DNA of 64,000 nucleotides from Bradyrhizobium diazoefficiens (lineage in GTDB: Bacteria; Pseudomonadota; Alphaproteobacteria; Rhizobiales; Xanthobacteraceae). Below, one piece after another: positions 1 to 8,653 of the stretch. The notes beneath the pieces were generated by a model. That model did not search any database and was not told where the DNA came from. It worked only from the letters and a program-made list of their open reading frames with translations. A program made the position numbers and the translations under genes. Each line of letters begins with the position of its first letter. The first letter of the stretch is position 1. The stretch is taken from contig NZ_CP067041.1 in assembly GCF_016599855.1 (NCBI RefSeq), positions 6,664,501 through 6,728,500 on the forward strand, in the 5' to 3' direction.

Positions 1-357
1 GTCCGCGGCGTGGCGCTGGTCGGCATCGGTGCGCTGATCGGCAGCCGCTTTGCCCGCATGCGGATCAAGACGCTGACCGGCCATATCAACGCCGCGCTGG
101 GCTCGTTCGCCGTGGCCATCGCCGTCTCTGCCATTTTCGTCGGCATCGCCGCGCTCACCACGCAGGTGAAATTCTCCGACGTCGTCGTCGCCTTCGCGCC
201 CGGCGCGATGGACGCGATGCTGGCGTTGGCGCTCACGCTGCACATCGACCCGATTTTCGTCGGCGCCCATCACCTCTCGCGCTTCGTGTTCGTCACGATC
301 GCGACGCCGGGCATCGTCCACCTGTTCGGCCGCACCCAGGACGACGTGGACGATTAA
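1..357 (+). CDS. AbrB family membrane protein, C-terminal fragment
   Basis: The reading frame is open from the first base, so the 5' end lies outside the window; the GTG at 10 is only an internal codon. The visible ~118 residues contain two hydrophobic stretches and the ending PGAMDAMLALAL...GAHHLSRF. This matches the last transmembrane unit of the AbrB family of inner-membrane proteins (COG3180, often misnamed ammonia monooxygenase). That family is thought to be a transporter or membrane regulator, but no substrate can be read from here. It converges on the flavin-type gene that follows. Confidence 0.75.
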   Translation, partial: VRGVALVGIGALIGSRFARMRIKTLTGHINAALGSFAVAIAVSAIFVGIAALTTQVKFSDVVVAFAPGAMDAMLALALTLHIDPIFVGAHHLSRFVFVTIATPGIVHLFGRTQDDVDD

Positions 358-374
358 CCCTCCTCTCTCGTCGC

Positions 375-986
375 CTATCCCGTCAGCGCCGCAACCTCGG
401 CCTCGAGCTCCGCAATCCGCTGGTCCCTCGCGGCCAACGCCGCCGCTACATCCGCAGCATCGAACTTCGGCGGAATGTGCTGCGGACAATTGGTGTCCCA
501 GGCGCCGATCTTGAACACGATCACCTCCTCGGGCCGCGCGCGGTAGCCTTTCGGCATCAGTGCATCCGTCAACGCATCGTCGTCCTCGACCACGCGCGCC
601 TCGCCCCAGATCTTCACTCTCCGCCGATGAGCGTAGTCCATCACGAAGATGTAAGCCTTGGGGTTCTCGGAGAGATTGCCCTGAGTGAGGTATTGCCGGT
701 TGCCGGCATAGTCGGCGAAGGCGAGCGTCTGCTTGTCCAGCACCTTCAAGAACCCTTTCGGCCCGCCGCGGTGCTGGATGTAGGGCTGGCCGTCGGCCGA
801 GGCGGTCGCGAAATAGAAGCTGTTGGCATCGGCAAGGAACGCGGCGAGGTTCTCGTCGACCTCGGTACGCCAGCCGCGCTGTTCGGCCCTTGCATAGGCC
901 TCGCGCGATCCCTTGCGCGCCTGGATCGCCTTTACCGCGGGCGTGAAGGCCACGTCGCTGGCATAGGTCTGTGCTGTTGTCGCCAT
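375..986 (-). CDS. Pyridoxamine 5'-phosphate oxidase-family (FMN-binding split barrel) protein
   Basis: A 203-residue cytoplasmic protein with the split-barrel pattern of the PPOX-like family: FYFATASADGQPYIQHRGG near residues 57-75, then FADYAGNRQYLTQGNL near 90-105 and the late strand VKIWGEARVV. These proteins bind FMN or F420 and reduce small substrates; the actual substrate is unknown. The last ~25 residues form a short charged helix (RDQRIAELEAEVAAL), possibly a coiled coil. It is transcribed divergently from the LysR gene across a 122-bp gap holding a LysR-type palindrome, so it is the likely target of that regulator. Confidence 0.8.
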   Translation of the reverse strand: MATTAQTYASDVAFTPAVKAIQARKGSREAYARAEQRGWRTEVDENLAAFLADANSFYFATASADGQPYIQHRGGPKGFLKVLDKQTLAFADYAGNRQYLTQGNLSENPKAYIFVMDYAHRRRVKIWGEARVVEDDDALTDALMPKGYRARPEEVIVFKIGAWDTNCPQHIPPKFDAADVAAALAARDQRIAELEAEVAALTG

Positions 987-1084
987 CGAAGCATCTCCTG
1001 AAATTCCGCCGCGTTTTTCTCCGTTTCACCCGAGAAGATGGACCTTCGCTGGATTAAAACAATCAGTCCGCTTGACACTTCATC

Positions 1085-1101
1085 ATTGCACTATATGCAA
1101 T
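1085..1101. promoter_or_regulatory. Putative LysR-box operator in the divergent PPOX/lysR promoter
   Basis: ATTGCA, 5-bp spacer, TGCAAT is a perfect inverted repeat containing the T-N11-A core usual for LysR-family sites. It ends 7 bp before the lysR ATG, which fits autorepression plus control of the divergent flavin-type gene. Confidence 0.6.
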
Positions 1102-1108
1102 AGTCGTC

Positions 1109-1993
1109 ATGGACCGCCTTGAAGCCATGCATGTATTCGTCACTGTCGCCGATCTGCGCGGCTTTGCGCCGGCGGCGCGTAAGTTGCGGCTGTCGCCCTC
1201 GGCTGTGACGCGGCTGATCGCAGCGCTGGAAGAGCATCTCGGCGCGCGGCTCCTGCAGCGGACCACCCGGCAGGTCAGGCTGACTGACGTCGGCACGCGC
1301 TACCTTGAGCGCGCGCGGCGCATTCTCGCCGATGTCGAGGAGGCCGATGGCTCCGCGCGGGAGGAGCGCAACCGGCCGAGCGGACGTCTCGTGGTGTCGG
1401 CGCCGGTCGGCTTCGGCCGGCTGCATGTCGGACCGGTCATGACCGAATATCTCAAGCGCTATCCCGAGGTCGCCTGCGAGCTCAGGCTGTCGGACAACCT
1501 CGTCAACCTCGTGGAAGACGCCGTCGATGCCGCGGTGCGGATCGGCCATCTCGCGGACTCCTCGCTGGTTGCGCGCCAGGTCGGCGAAATGCGGCGGATC
1601 GTGGTGGCCTCGCCCGCTTATCTGAAGAGGCATAGCGAGCCGAAGACGCCGCAGGCGCTGCTCGCGCATCAGACCATTCAATTCGGTCCATCTGCCAGCT
1701 GGCGCTTCGCGCAGCACGGCGACGACATCGAGGTGACGCCAAGCGCACGCTTCACCAGCAACAGCGCCGACGCCGCCTTGCAATACGCCGAGGCCGGTGG
1801 CGGCATCACGCGCGTGCTGGCCTATCAGGCCGCCGAAGGGCTTAAGCGCGGACGGCTGAAAATCGTGCTGGCGAAATACGAGCAGCCGGCGCTGCCGATC
1901 CACATCGTCTATCCAACCTCGCGCCTGCTCTCGGCGAAGGTGCGCGCCTTCATCGATCTCGTGGTGGAGACGGCGGATTGGAGGTTTGGGTAG
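1109..1993 (+). CDS. LysR family transcriptional regulator
   Basis: At 294 residues this is a standard LysR length. The N-terminal winged helix-turn-helix covers residues 1-60 (MDRLEAMHVFVTVADLRGF, then LSPSAVTRLIAALEEHLGARLL). The effector-binding domain runs from about residue 90 (GRLVVSAPVGFG) to the end. It belongs to the subgroup that regulates adjacent oxidoreductases. The gene is divergent from the PPOX-like gene, and its 3' end overlaps the convergent thioesterase gene by 44 bp. The inducer is unknown. A direct role in the neighbouring pobA region is possible, but the visible LysR palindrome lies only at its own promoter. Confidence 0.88.
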   Translation: MDRLEAMHVFVTVADLRGFAPAARKLRLSPSAVTRLIAALEEHLGARLLQRTTRQVRLTDVGTRYLERARRILADVEEADGSAREERNRPSGRLVVSAPVGFGRLHVGPVMTEYLKRYPEVACELRLSDNLVNLVEDAVDAAVRIGHLADSSLVARQVGEMRRIVVASPAYLKRHSEPKTPQALLAHQTIQFGPSASWRFAQHGDDIEVTPSARFTSNSADAALQYAEAGGGITRVLAYQAAEGLKRGRLKIVLAKYEQPALPIHIVYPTSRLLSAKVRAFIDLVVETADWRFG

Positions 1994-2405
1994 GCTTCGG
2001 CACCACGCGGAACGTACCGCTGGCACGGGCGATCACGACGCCGTCGGCCTTGATCAGGCTCTGCGCGAAGCAGATGGTCTTGCCGGTCTTGATCACGTCG
2101 CTCTCGATCGAACACCACTGGCCGATCTCGGCAGAGCCGACGAAATCGATTGACAACGAGACCGTCACGAACGAGGTGATCCAGTTCGTGACCTGGGCGC
2201 AGCTATAGCCCATGGCGTTGTCGGCGAGCGCGGCAATCAGCCCGCCATGGATCAAGCCGCGGCCATTGGTGTGCGGCCTTGCCAGCCGCAAGCCGATGAT
2301 GATGGCGTTGTCGGTTTTCTTTGCGTAGAGCGGCTCCCAGGGTTCGGTAAGCGGGCTCTTGCGGGAAAGCGGCTCGAAGCCGTCGGGGATGTCGGTCGGG
2401 GTCAT
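1950..2405 (-). CDS. PaaI-family hotdog-fold acyl-CoA thioesterase
   Basis: About 151 residues from the ATG at 2405, which follows GAGACAGAC; a GTG at 2420 could add five residues. The hotdog thioesterase signature RGLIHGGLIAALADNAMGYS is present near residues 47-66, and the order of strands matches the PaaI/YdiI group. These enzymes hydrolyse aromatic or medium-chain acyl-CoA thioesters in the cytoplasm. Given pobA and a CoA-dependent aromatic operon nearby, rescue of stalled aryl-CoA intermediates is plausible but inferred. The C-terminal tail is proline-rich and overlaps the lysR 3' end on the other strand. Confidence 0.8.
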   Translation of the reverse strand: MTPTDIPDGFEPLSRKSPLTEPWEPLYAKKTDNAIIIGLRLARPHTNGRGLIHGGLIAALADNAMGYSCAQVTNWITSFVTVSLSIDFVGSAEIGQWCSIESDVIKTGKTICFAQSLIKADGVVIARASGTFRVVPKPTQTSNPPSPPRDR

Positions 2406-2532
2406 GTCTGTCTCGTGCACGTCGCAATGATTGTTGCCATTGAACGCGATGAACGTGACGGACGCATCAATTACAAAGTTTTAAACGGGATTTGCGCGGG
2501 TGTTTGAAACGCGCAGGGCCGCAATGACAGAG

Positions 2533-2625
2533 CAGTAGGGTGGGCAAAGCGAAGCGTGCCCACCATCTTTCTCAATGATCGAGGGATGGTGGGCACGGCG
2601 CTCCGCGCCTTTGCCCACCCTACTG
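2533..2625. repeat. Palindromic intergenic repeat, family A, copy 1
   Basis: A 93-bp imperfect palindrome with 17-bp perfect outer arms (CAGTAGGGTGGGCAAAG at 2533-2549, its complement at 2609-2625) and inner arms around GTGCCCACCAT. Related copies lie at 38141-38232 and 46734-46822. It sits just downstream of pobA and can fold into a long hairpin in either transcript. Confidence 0.9.
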
Positions 2626-2641
2626 CACCGTCAGCTCTGCT

Positions 2642-3891
<1,250 letters not shown>

Positions 3892-4008
3892 GGTCTGGCA
3901 AAATGGAGTGCTGATCGCCGCAACGCGACAAATCCATGCAACACGGCTGACATAGACAACGTGATGGTTGCCGCGCCAGTTCCGGCTTGAACGCGCCGGC
4001 CGATTAGA

Positions 4009-4024
4009 TAACATGTTAATTAAC
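4009..4024. promoter_or_regulatory. Overlapping palindromes upstream of the TRAP operon
   Basis: TAACATGTTA (4009-4018) overlaps GTTAATTAAC (4015-4024); both are perfect 10-bp palindromes. They lie ~50 bp before the dctP-type start at 4073 and differ from the pobA-side motif. They could be an operator for the TRAP genes or simply an AT-rich promoter element. Confidence 0.4.
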
Positions 4025-4072
4025 GAGACCGGGCCATCGAAGCCCGCCGTCGAAAACAGGGAGAGGCGCGTG

Positions 4073-5089
4073 ATGAGGAAAACCTGTCTGGCTTTGCTGC
4101 TGGCAGCAAGCGTGACGCCTGCGTTCGCGCAGGACAAGACCTTCGATCTGAAGATCTCGCATTGGGTGCCGGCGTCGCACCCGCTGCAAAAATCCCTAGA
4201 GGACTGGGTGGCCGCGGTGAACAAGGATTCCGGCGGCACCATCACAGGCAAGGTGTTTCCGGCCCAGCAGCTCGGCAAGGCCTTCGACCATTACGACATG
4301 GCGCGCGACGGCATCGCCGACGTCACCTACGTCAATCCCGGCTACCAGCCCGGCCGCTTCCCGATCATCGGCGCCGGCGAATTGCCCTTCCTGATCTCGG
4401 ACGCCAAGGGCGGTTCGGAGGGGCTGGACGCCTGGTACCGCAAATATGCCGAGAAGGAGATGAAGGACGTCAAATACTGCCTTGCCTTCGTCCACTCGCC
4501 GTCCTCCTTCCACTCTCGCACCAAGAAGATCGTGATGCCGGAGGACGTGAACGGCATGAAGATCCGTCCAGCCCACGCGACCATGGCGAATTTCGTCACC
4601 GCGCTCGGCGGCACCAATGTGCAGTCCTCTGCGCCTGAGGTGCGCGACATCATCGAGCGCGGCGTCGCCGATGCCGTGACTTTCCCCTGGGGCTCGCTGG
4701 TGCTGTTCGGCATCGACAAGGTGACCAAGTACGACATGGATGCGCCGCTCTACACCACGACCTTCGTGTTCGTGATGAACAAGGACAAGTACAATTCGAT
4801 GTCCGACAAGCAGAAGGCCGCGATCGACAAGAACTGCACGACAGAGATGGCCGGCGTGGTCGGCGAGCACTGGGGCAAGTTCGAGGATGCCGGCATCGAC
4901 AAGGTGAAGGCGGAAGAAGGTCACGAGGTCTACAAGCTGACACCGGACCAGACCGCCGCATGGAAGAAGGCGGCCGAGCCGCTGGTCAAGACCTGGAGTG
5001 ACGGCGCGAAGAAAGCCGGCGCCGATCCGGACGCCGCGCTGGCGGATCTGAAGGCCTCGCTGAAGAAGTACAACGCGCTGGCGGAGTAG
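4073..5089 (+). CDS. TRAP transporter substrate-binding protein (DctP/TarP type)
   Basis: About 338 residues from ATG 4073, chosen because it opens a clear Sec signal peptide (MRKTCLALLLAASVTPAFAQ) preceded by GGGAGAGG; upstream codons in frame have no such feature. The mature protein starts DKTFDLKISHWVPASHPLQ, typical of DctP binding proteins, with the conserved arginine region NGMKIRPAHATMANFVTALG near the middle that clamps a substrate carboxylate. It works in the periplasm and delivers a ligand to the Q/M membrane subunits downstream. By analogy with remembered Rhodopseudomonas TarP and the gene context, an aromatic acid such as p-coumarate or 4-hydroxybenzoate is the likely ligand; this is inferred. 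Confidence 0.9.
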   Translation: MRKTCLALLLAASVTPAFAQDKTFDLKISHWVPASHPLQKSLEDWVAAVNKDSGGTITGKVFPAQQLGKAFDHYDMARDGIADVTYVNPGYQPGRFPIIGAGELPFLISDAKGGSEGLDAWYRKYAEKEMKDVKYCLAFVHSPSSFHSRTKKIVMPEDVNGMKIRPAHATMANFVTALGGTNVQSSAPEVRDIIERGVADAVTFPWGSLVLFGIDKVTKYDMDAPLYTTTFVFVMNKDKYNSMSDKQKAAIDKNCTTEMAGVVGEHWGKFEDAGIDKVKAEEGHEVYKLTPDQTAAWKKAAEPLVKTWSDGAKKAGADPDAALADLKASLKKYNALAE

Positions 5090-5114
5090 CCTCGCCTCGA
5101 GCCGCGCACTCGCT

Positions 5115-5242
5115 GCACCTCTCCCGCTTACGGGAGAGGTCGGCGCGGAGCGCCGGGTGAGGGCTCTCTCCTCTTGGGGGCCCTCGATAGTGGAAGCACC
5201 CTCTCCCCAGCCCTCCCCGCAAGCGGGGGAGGGAGCGCAGCC
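5115..5242. repeat. Intergenic palindromic repeat between TRAP P and Q genes
   Basis: Two hairpins: ACCTCTCCCG / CGGGAGAGGT (5117-5140, 4-base loop) and CCCTCCCCGC / GCGGGGGAGGG (5211-5233). They sit inside the TRAP operon, so the hairpins may lower expression of the Q and M genes relative to the binding protein, as is common in such operons. Confidence 0.75.
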
Positions 5243-5285
5243 CGATAGCGGGCACATCTCGAACTCGTCGGAAGGACTCTTTCCC

Positions 5286-5795
5286 ATGAAGCGCTCCTGG
5301 ATGGACCGCATCATCGACGCGATCGAATGGATCGCGGCCGGTTTCGTCGGCATCGTCGCGCTCGACATCTTTCTATCGGTGCTCTTGCGCAACACGCTGA
5401 ACTATTCGATCCCTGACAGCTTCGACATCGGCCGCATGCTGCTCGGCATCCTCATCTTCTGGGGCATCGCGGCGACCTCCTATCGCGGCACCCACATCAC
5501 GGTCGACCTGGTCTGGGGCAATGTCGGGCCACGCTATCAGCGCTGGATCGACGTGTTCGCGACGCTGGTGCTGCTGTTCGTGGTGACCGTTCAAACCTGG
5601 ACGCTGTTCGACAAGGTACGCGGCACCTACAACGACAACGTCCAGACCTTCGACATGCACATGCCGACCTGGCCGTTCTTCGCGATCGCCTGGATCGGCG
5701 ACGTCTCCGCCGTGCTGCTGATCGCGATCCGCACTTACCGGCTGATCTTCCATCCTGAAGAGATGCACGACCCCAAGCTGAAGGCGACGGAGTAG
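5286..5795 (+). CDS. TRAP transporter small membrane subunit (DctQ type)
   Basis: 169 residues from ATG 5286, after GGAAGGA; a longer frame from 5157 runs through the repeat and is not credible. Four hydrophobic segments are visible (IAAGFVGIVALDIFLSVLLR, the segment around LLGILIFWGIAATSYRG, one around VFATLVLLFVVTVQTW, and the region around FFAIAWIGDVSAVLLIAIRT). The motif GTHITVDLV is typical of DctQ. It pairs with the large subunit that starts 2 bp after its stop. Confidence 0.9.
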   Translation: MKRSWMDRIIDAIEWIAAGFVGIVALDIFLSVLLRNTLNYSIPDSFDIGRMLLGILIFWGIAATSYRGTHITVDLVWGNVGPRYQRWIDVFATLVLLFVVTVQTWTLFDKVRGTYNDNVQTFDMHMPTWPFFAIAWIGDVSAVLLIAIRTYRLIFHPEEMHDPKLKATE

Positions 5796-5797
5796 TC

Positions 5798-7117
5798 ATG
5801 AGCACCGATGCCGTCGCCGTTATCGGCTTTATATCCCTGTTCGCGCTGATGCTGCTGCGCGTGCCTGTCGGCATGGCCATGGGCCTCGTCGGCGTCTCCG
5901 GGTTCTCGTATCTGGTCGGCGCGACGCCGGCGCTGAAGCTGGTCGGCCAGACCTCGATGCGCACGGTCACCGACTACACGTTCGGCGTCATCCCGATGTT
6001 TCTGTTGATGGGCTCCTTCGTCAGCAATTCCGGCATGAGCCGCGAGCTGTTCCGCGCCGCCAACGGCTTTGTCGGCCACTTACGCGGCGGGCTCGGCATA
6101 GCGACCGTCGGTGCCTGCGGCGGCTTTGCCGCGATCTGCGGCTCGTCGGTCGCAACTGCCGCGACCTTCTCCGCCGTCGCCTACCCCGAGATGCGCCGCT
6201 TCGGCTACCCGCAGTCGTTCGCCACCGGCGTGATCGCGGCGGGCGGCACGCTCGGCGCGATGCTGCCGCCCTCCACCGTGCTCGCGGTCTACGGCATCAT
6301 CACCGAGCAGGACATCGGCAAGCTCTTCATCGCCGGCATCATCCCGGGCCTGCTGGCGATGACCATGTACATGATCACGATCGGCCTGATCGGCTATTTT
6401 CGACCCGACTTCCTGCCCAAGGGCAAAGTGCTGCCGTGGCGCGAGCGCTTTGCGGGATTGAAGGACATTTGGGCGCCGGTGCTGCTGTTCGTATTCGTGA
6501 TCGGCGGCCTCTACGGGCTGCCCTTCCTGCCGCGCTTCACGCCGACGGAAGCCGGCGGCGTCGGCGCCACCGGCGCCTTCATCATCGGCATCGTCACGGG
6601 CCGGCTCGACCGCGAGAAGATCCTGACCTCGCTGCTCCAGGCGACACGCACGGCGGCGGCGGTGTTCACCGTGCTGATCGGCGCGCTGATCTTCGGATAT
6701 TTCCTGACGGTGACGCAGACACCGCAAAAGGTGACGGAATTCCTCACCGGCCTGGGCTTGGGTCCCTACGGCGTGCTGGCGCTGATCATGGTCATGTATC
6801 TCGTACTCGGTTGCCTGATGGACGCGATGGCGATGATCATCCTGACCGTGCCGATCATCTTCCCCGTGATCACGCATCTCGGCTTCGACCCGATCTGGTT
6901 CGGCGTCATCATCGTGATGACCGTCGAGCTTGGCCTGATCCATCCGCCCGTCGGCATGAACGTCTTCGTCATCAAGAGCGTGGTGAAGGACGTCTCCTTC
7001 GCCACCATCTTCAAGGGCGTGATCCCGTTCGTGGCGACGGACATCGTGCGTTTGGTGATTTTGATCGCCTTCCCGCTGCTGGCGACATGGCTGCCGACGC
7101 GGATGATGGCGCATTGA
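5798..7117 (+). CDS. TRAP transporter large permease subunit (DctM type)
   Basis: 439 residues with ~12 hydrophobic segments. Family signatures are visible: LRVPVGMAMGLVG near the start, FVSNSGMSRELFRAANGFVGH around residue 75, the conserved GGTLGAMLPPST near 150, and LIHPPVGMNVFVIK near 385. It forms the sodium-driven channel for the ligand brought by the upstream binding protein. The start is 2 bp after the Q-subunit stop, so the two are translated as a unit. The downstream DUF3237 gene starts 9 bp after this stop. Confidence 0.93.
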   Translation: MSTDAVAVIGFISLFALMLLRVPVGMAMGLVGVSGFSYLVGATPALKLVGQTSMRTVTDYTFGVIPMFLLMGSFVSNSGMSRELFRAANGFVGHLRGGLGIATVGACGGFAAICGSSVATAATFSAVAYPEMRRFGYPQSFATGVIAAGGTLGAMLPPSTVLAVYGIITEQDIGKLFIAGIIPGLLAMTMYMITIGLIGYFRPDFLPKGKVLPWRERFAGLKDIWAPVLLFVFVIGGLYGLPFLPRFTPTEAGGVGATGAFIIGIVTGRLDREKILTSLLQATRTAAAVFTVLIGALIFGYFLTVTQTPQKVTEFLTGLGLGPYGVLALIMVMYLVLGCLMDAMAMIILTVPIIFPVITHLGFDPIWFGVIIVMTVELGLIHPPVGMNVFVIKSVVKDVSFATIFKGVIPFVATDIVRLVILIAFPLLATWLPTRMMAH

Positions 7118-7126
7118 GGCCAAGCG

Positions 7127-7588
7127 ATGACCACACCGACGCTCCAGACAAAATACATCTTCACCATCACCGCTGAGATCGGCGACGTCATCACCGCCGG
7201 CGAAACAGGCATTGGCATCCGCCGCATCATCCCGATCATTGGCGGCGAGGTGAAGGGCGCGATATCAGGCAAGGTGCTGCCATTCGGCGCCGATTTCCAG
7301 ACCATCCGGCCCAACGAGCTGATCGATCTCGAAGCCAAATACGCCTTCGAGACCGACGACGGTGCCGTCGTCTATGTCGAGAACAAGGGTATGCGCTTCG
7401 GTCCGGTCGAGCTGTTGCAAAAGCTCAAGCGCGGCGAACCGGTCGACCCAAAGCTGATCTACTTCCGCACTGTGCCGAAATTTGAAACGGGGCACGAAAA
7501 GTATCGCTGGCTCATGGAGCACATTTTTGTGGGCTCGGCGGCACGGCACGCCGACCGCGTGGTGATCGACGTGCATCAGGTGGTGTGA
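7127..7588 (+). CDS. DUF3237 domain protein
   Basis: A 153-residue cytoplasmic protein of the DUF3237 family, recognised by the opening LQTKYIFTITAEIG, the central GGEVKGAISGKVLPFGADFQ, and YVENKGMRFGP. The fold is a small beta barrel; function is not established, though members are repeatedly found beside aromatic-acid catabolic genes. The gene directly follows the TRAP permease (9-bp gap) and is probably the last gene of that operon, before a palindromic repeat. A role as a lyase or isomerase acting on the transported compound is conceivable but unproven. Confidence 0.85.
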   Translation: MTTPTLQTKYIFTITAEIGDVITAGETGIGIRRIIPIIGGEVKGAISGKVLPFGADFQTIRPNELIDLEAKYAFETDDGAVVYVENKGMRFGPVELLQKLKRGEPVDPKLIYFRTVPKFETGHEKYRWLMEHIFVGSAARHADRVVIDVHQVV

Positions 7589-7601
7589 GGTGCTGCCGCC
7601 T

Positions 7602-7681
7602 CGTCATTGCGAGCGAAGCGAAGCAATCCAGAATCTTTCCGCGGAGACGCTCTGGATTGCTTCGCTGCGCTCGCAATGACG
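7602..7681. repeat. Palindromic intergenic repeat, family B, copy 1
   Basis: An 80-bp palindrome whose arms contain CGTCATTGCGAGCG and its complement, plus inner AAGCAATCCAGA / TCTGGATTGCTT. A second copy lies at 56989-57069. It separates the TRAP/DUF3237 operon from the CoA operon. Confidence 0.9.
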
Positions 7682-7809
7682 GAGGATGTGGCAAACAGCA
7701 GCGGATCGCAACTCGCTCCTGGCCCACTGCCCCGCCGGCCGGACGCCAGCGGCTGCATGCCCGTCTGGGGCAATCTCGCGCACCAGCCATATTGACTCCC
7801 CCCAAATTC

Positions 7810-7824
7810 GTTATACAACATAAC
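7810..7824. promoter_or_regulatory. Putative operator upstream of the hydroxycinnamate operon
   Basis: GTTAT-ACAAC-ATAAC, an inverted repeat with 5-bp arms and 5-bp spacer, ending 19 bp before the hydratase ATG. It matches the pobA-side site (3877-3891) in nine of ten arm positions, suggesting one repressor for both units. Confidence 0.5.
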
Positions 7825-7843
7825 TATTCTGACAAGGACGCAA

Positions 7844-8653
7844 ATGACACAGGGAAACGCCGAGACCGCTGCCGCGGGCGCCTCCGGGCTGCTTCAGATC
7901 GAGAGGGTGGACCGGGTTCTGACCGTGGGTCTGAACCGGCCAGCCAAGCGCAATGCGCTCAACGACGGCATCATCCTCGAAGTCGGCGAATGTTTTGCGT
8001 CCCTGCCCGACGACGTCGGGGCGGTGGTCGTTCACGGCATCGGCGACCACTTCTCCTCTGGGCTCGACCTCTCCGAATTGCAGGATCACGACGCCACCGG
8101 CGGCCTGCTGCATTCGCAGATGTGGCACCGGGTGTTCGATCGCATCCAGTATAGCCGTGTCCCCGTGATCGCCGCGCTCAAGGGCGCCGTGATCGGCGGC
8201 GGCCTGGAGCTCGCCTGCGCGGCGCATATCCGCGTTGCGGAACCCTCGACTTATTTCGCGCTGCCGGAAGGACAGCGTGGCATCTTCGTCGGCGGCGGCG
8301 GCTCTGTGCGGCTGCCGCGATTGATCGGCGTCGCGCGCATGATGGACATGATGCTGACGGGTCGCGTCTATAGTGCGACCGAGGGCGCGTCTTACGGCTT
8401 TGCGCAATACGTCACGGAGGCCGGTAACGGCCTCCCCAAGGCGCTGGAGCTTGCGACCAAGATCGCGTCCAACGCGCCGCTGACGAATTTCGCCGTGATC
8501 CAGGCGCTGCCGATGATTGCCGAAGCCAATCCGCAGACCGGACTCCTCATGGAATCGCTGATGGCCACCGTCGCGCAGAGCGACAAAGAGGCAAAACGCA
8601 GGATCCGCGAGTTCCTCGAGCACAAGACCGCAAAGGTGAAGCCGAAGTCATGA
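7844..8653 (+). CDS. Enoyl-CoA hydratase/crotonase-family protein (hydroxycinnamoyl-CoA hydratase candidate)
   Basis: 269 residues, start ATG 7844 after AAGGA. The crotonase fold is shown by LNRPAKRNALND near 38-49, the oxyanion region HFSSGLDLSELQ near 69-80, and KGAVIGGGLELACAAHIRVA near 108-127. The two glutamates expected for hydration (in GGGLE and LPEGQ) are both present. In this operon it most likely hydrates p-coumaroyl- or feruloyl-CoA; whether it also cleaves the product to an aldehyde (HCHL/CouA type) cannot be decided from motifs. Its stop overlaps the next start (ATGA), so it is co-translated with the ligase. Confidence 0.85.
   Translation: MTQGNAETAAAGASGLLQIERVDRVLTVGLNRPAKRNALNDGIILEVGECFASLPDDVGAVVVHGIGDHFSSGLDLSELQDHDATGGLLHSQMWHRVFDRIQYSRVPVIAALKGAVIGGGLELACAAHIRVAEPSTYFALPEGQRGIFVGGGGSVRLPRLIGVARMMDMMLTGRVYSATEGASYGFAQYVTEAGNGLPKALELATKIASNAPLTNFAVIQALPMIAEANPQTGLLMESLMATVAQSDKEAKRRIREFLEHKTAKVKPKS

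Noticed and set aside
7127..7588. DUF3237 gene as a pyridoxamine oxidase or other named enzyme
   Set aside because: Motifs match DUF3237 only, whose function is not established; no better-supported name is possible.
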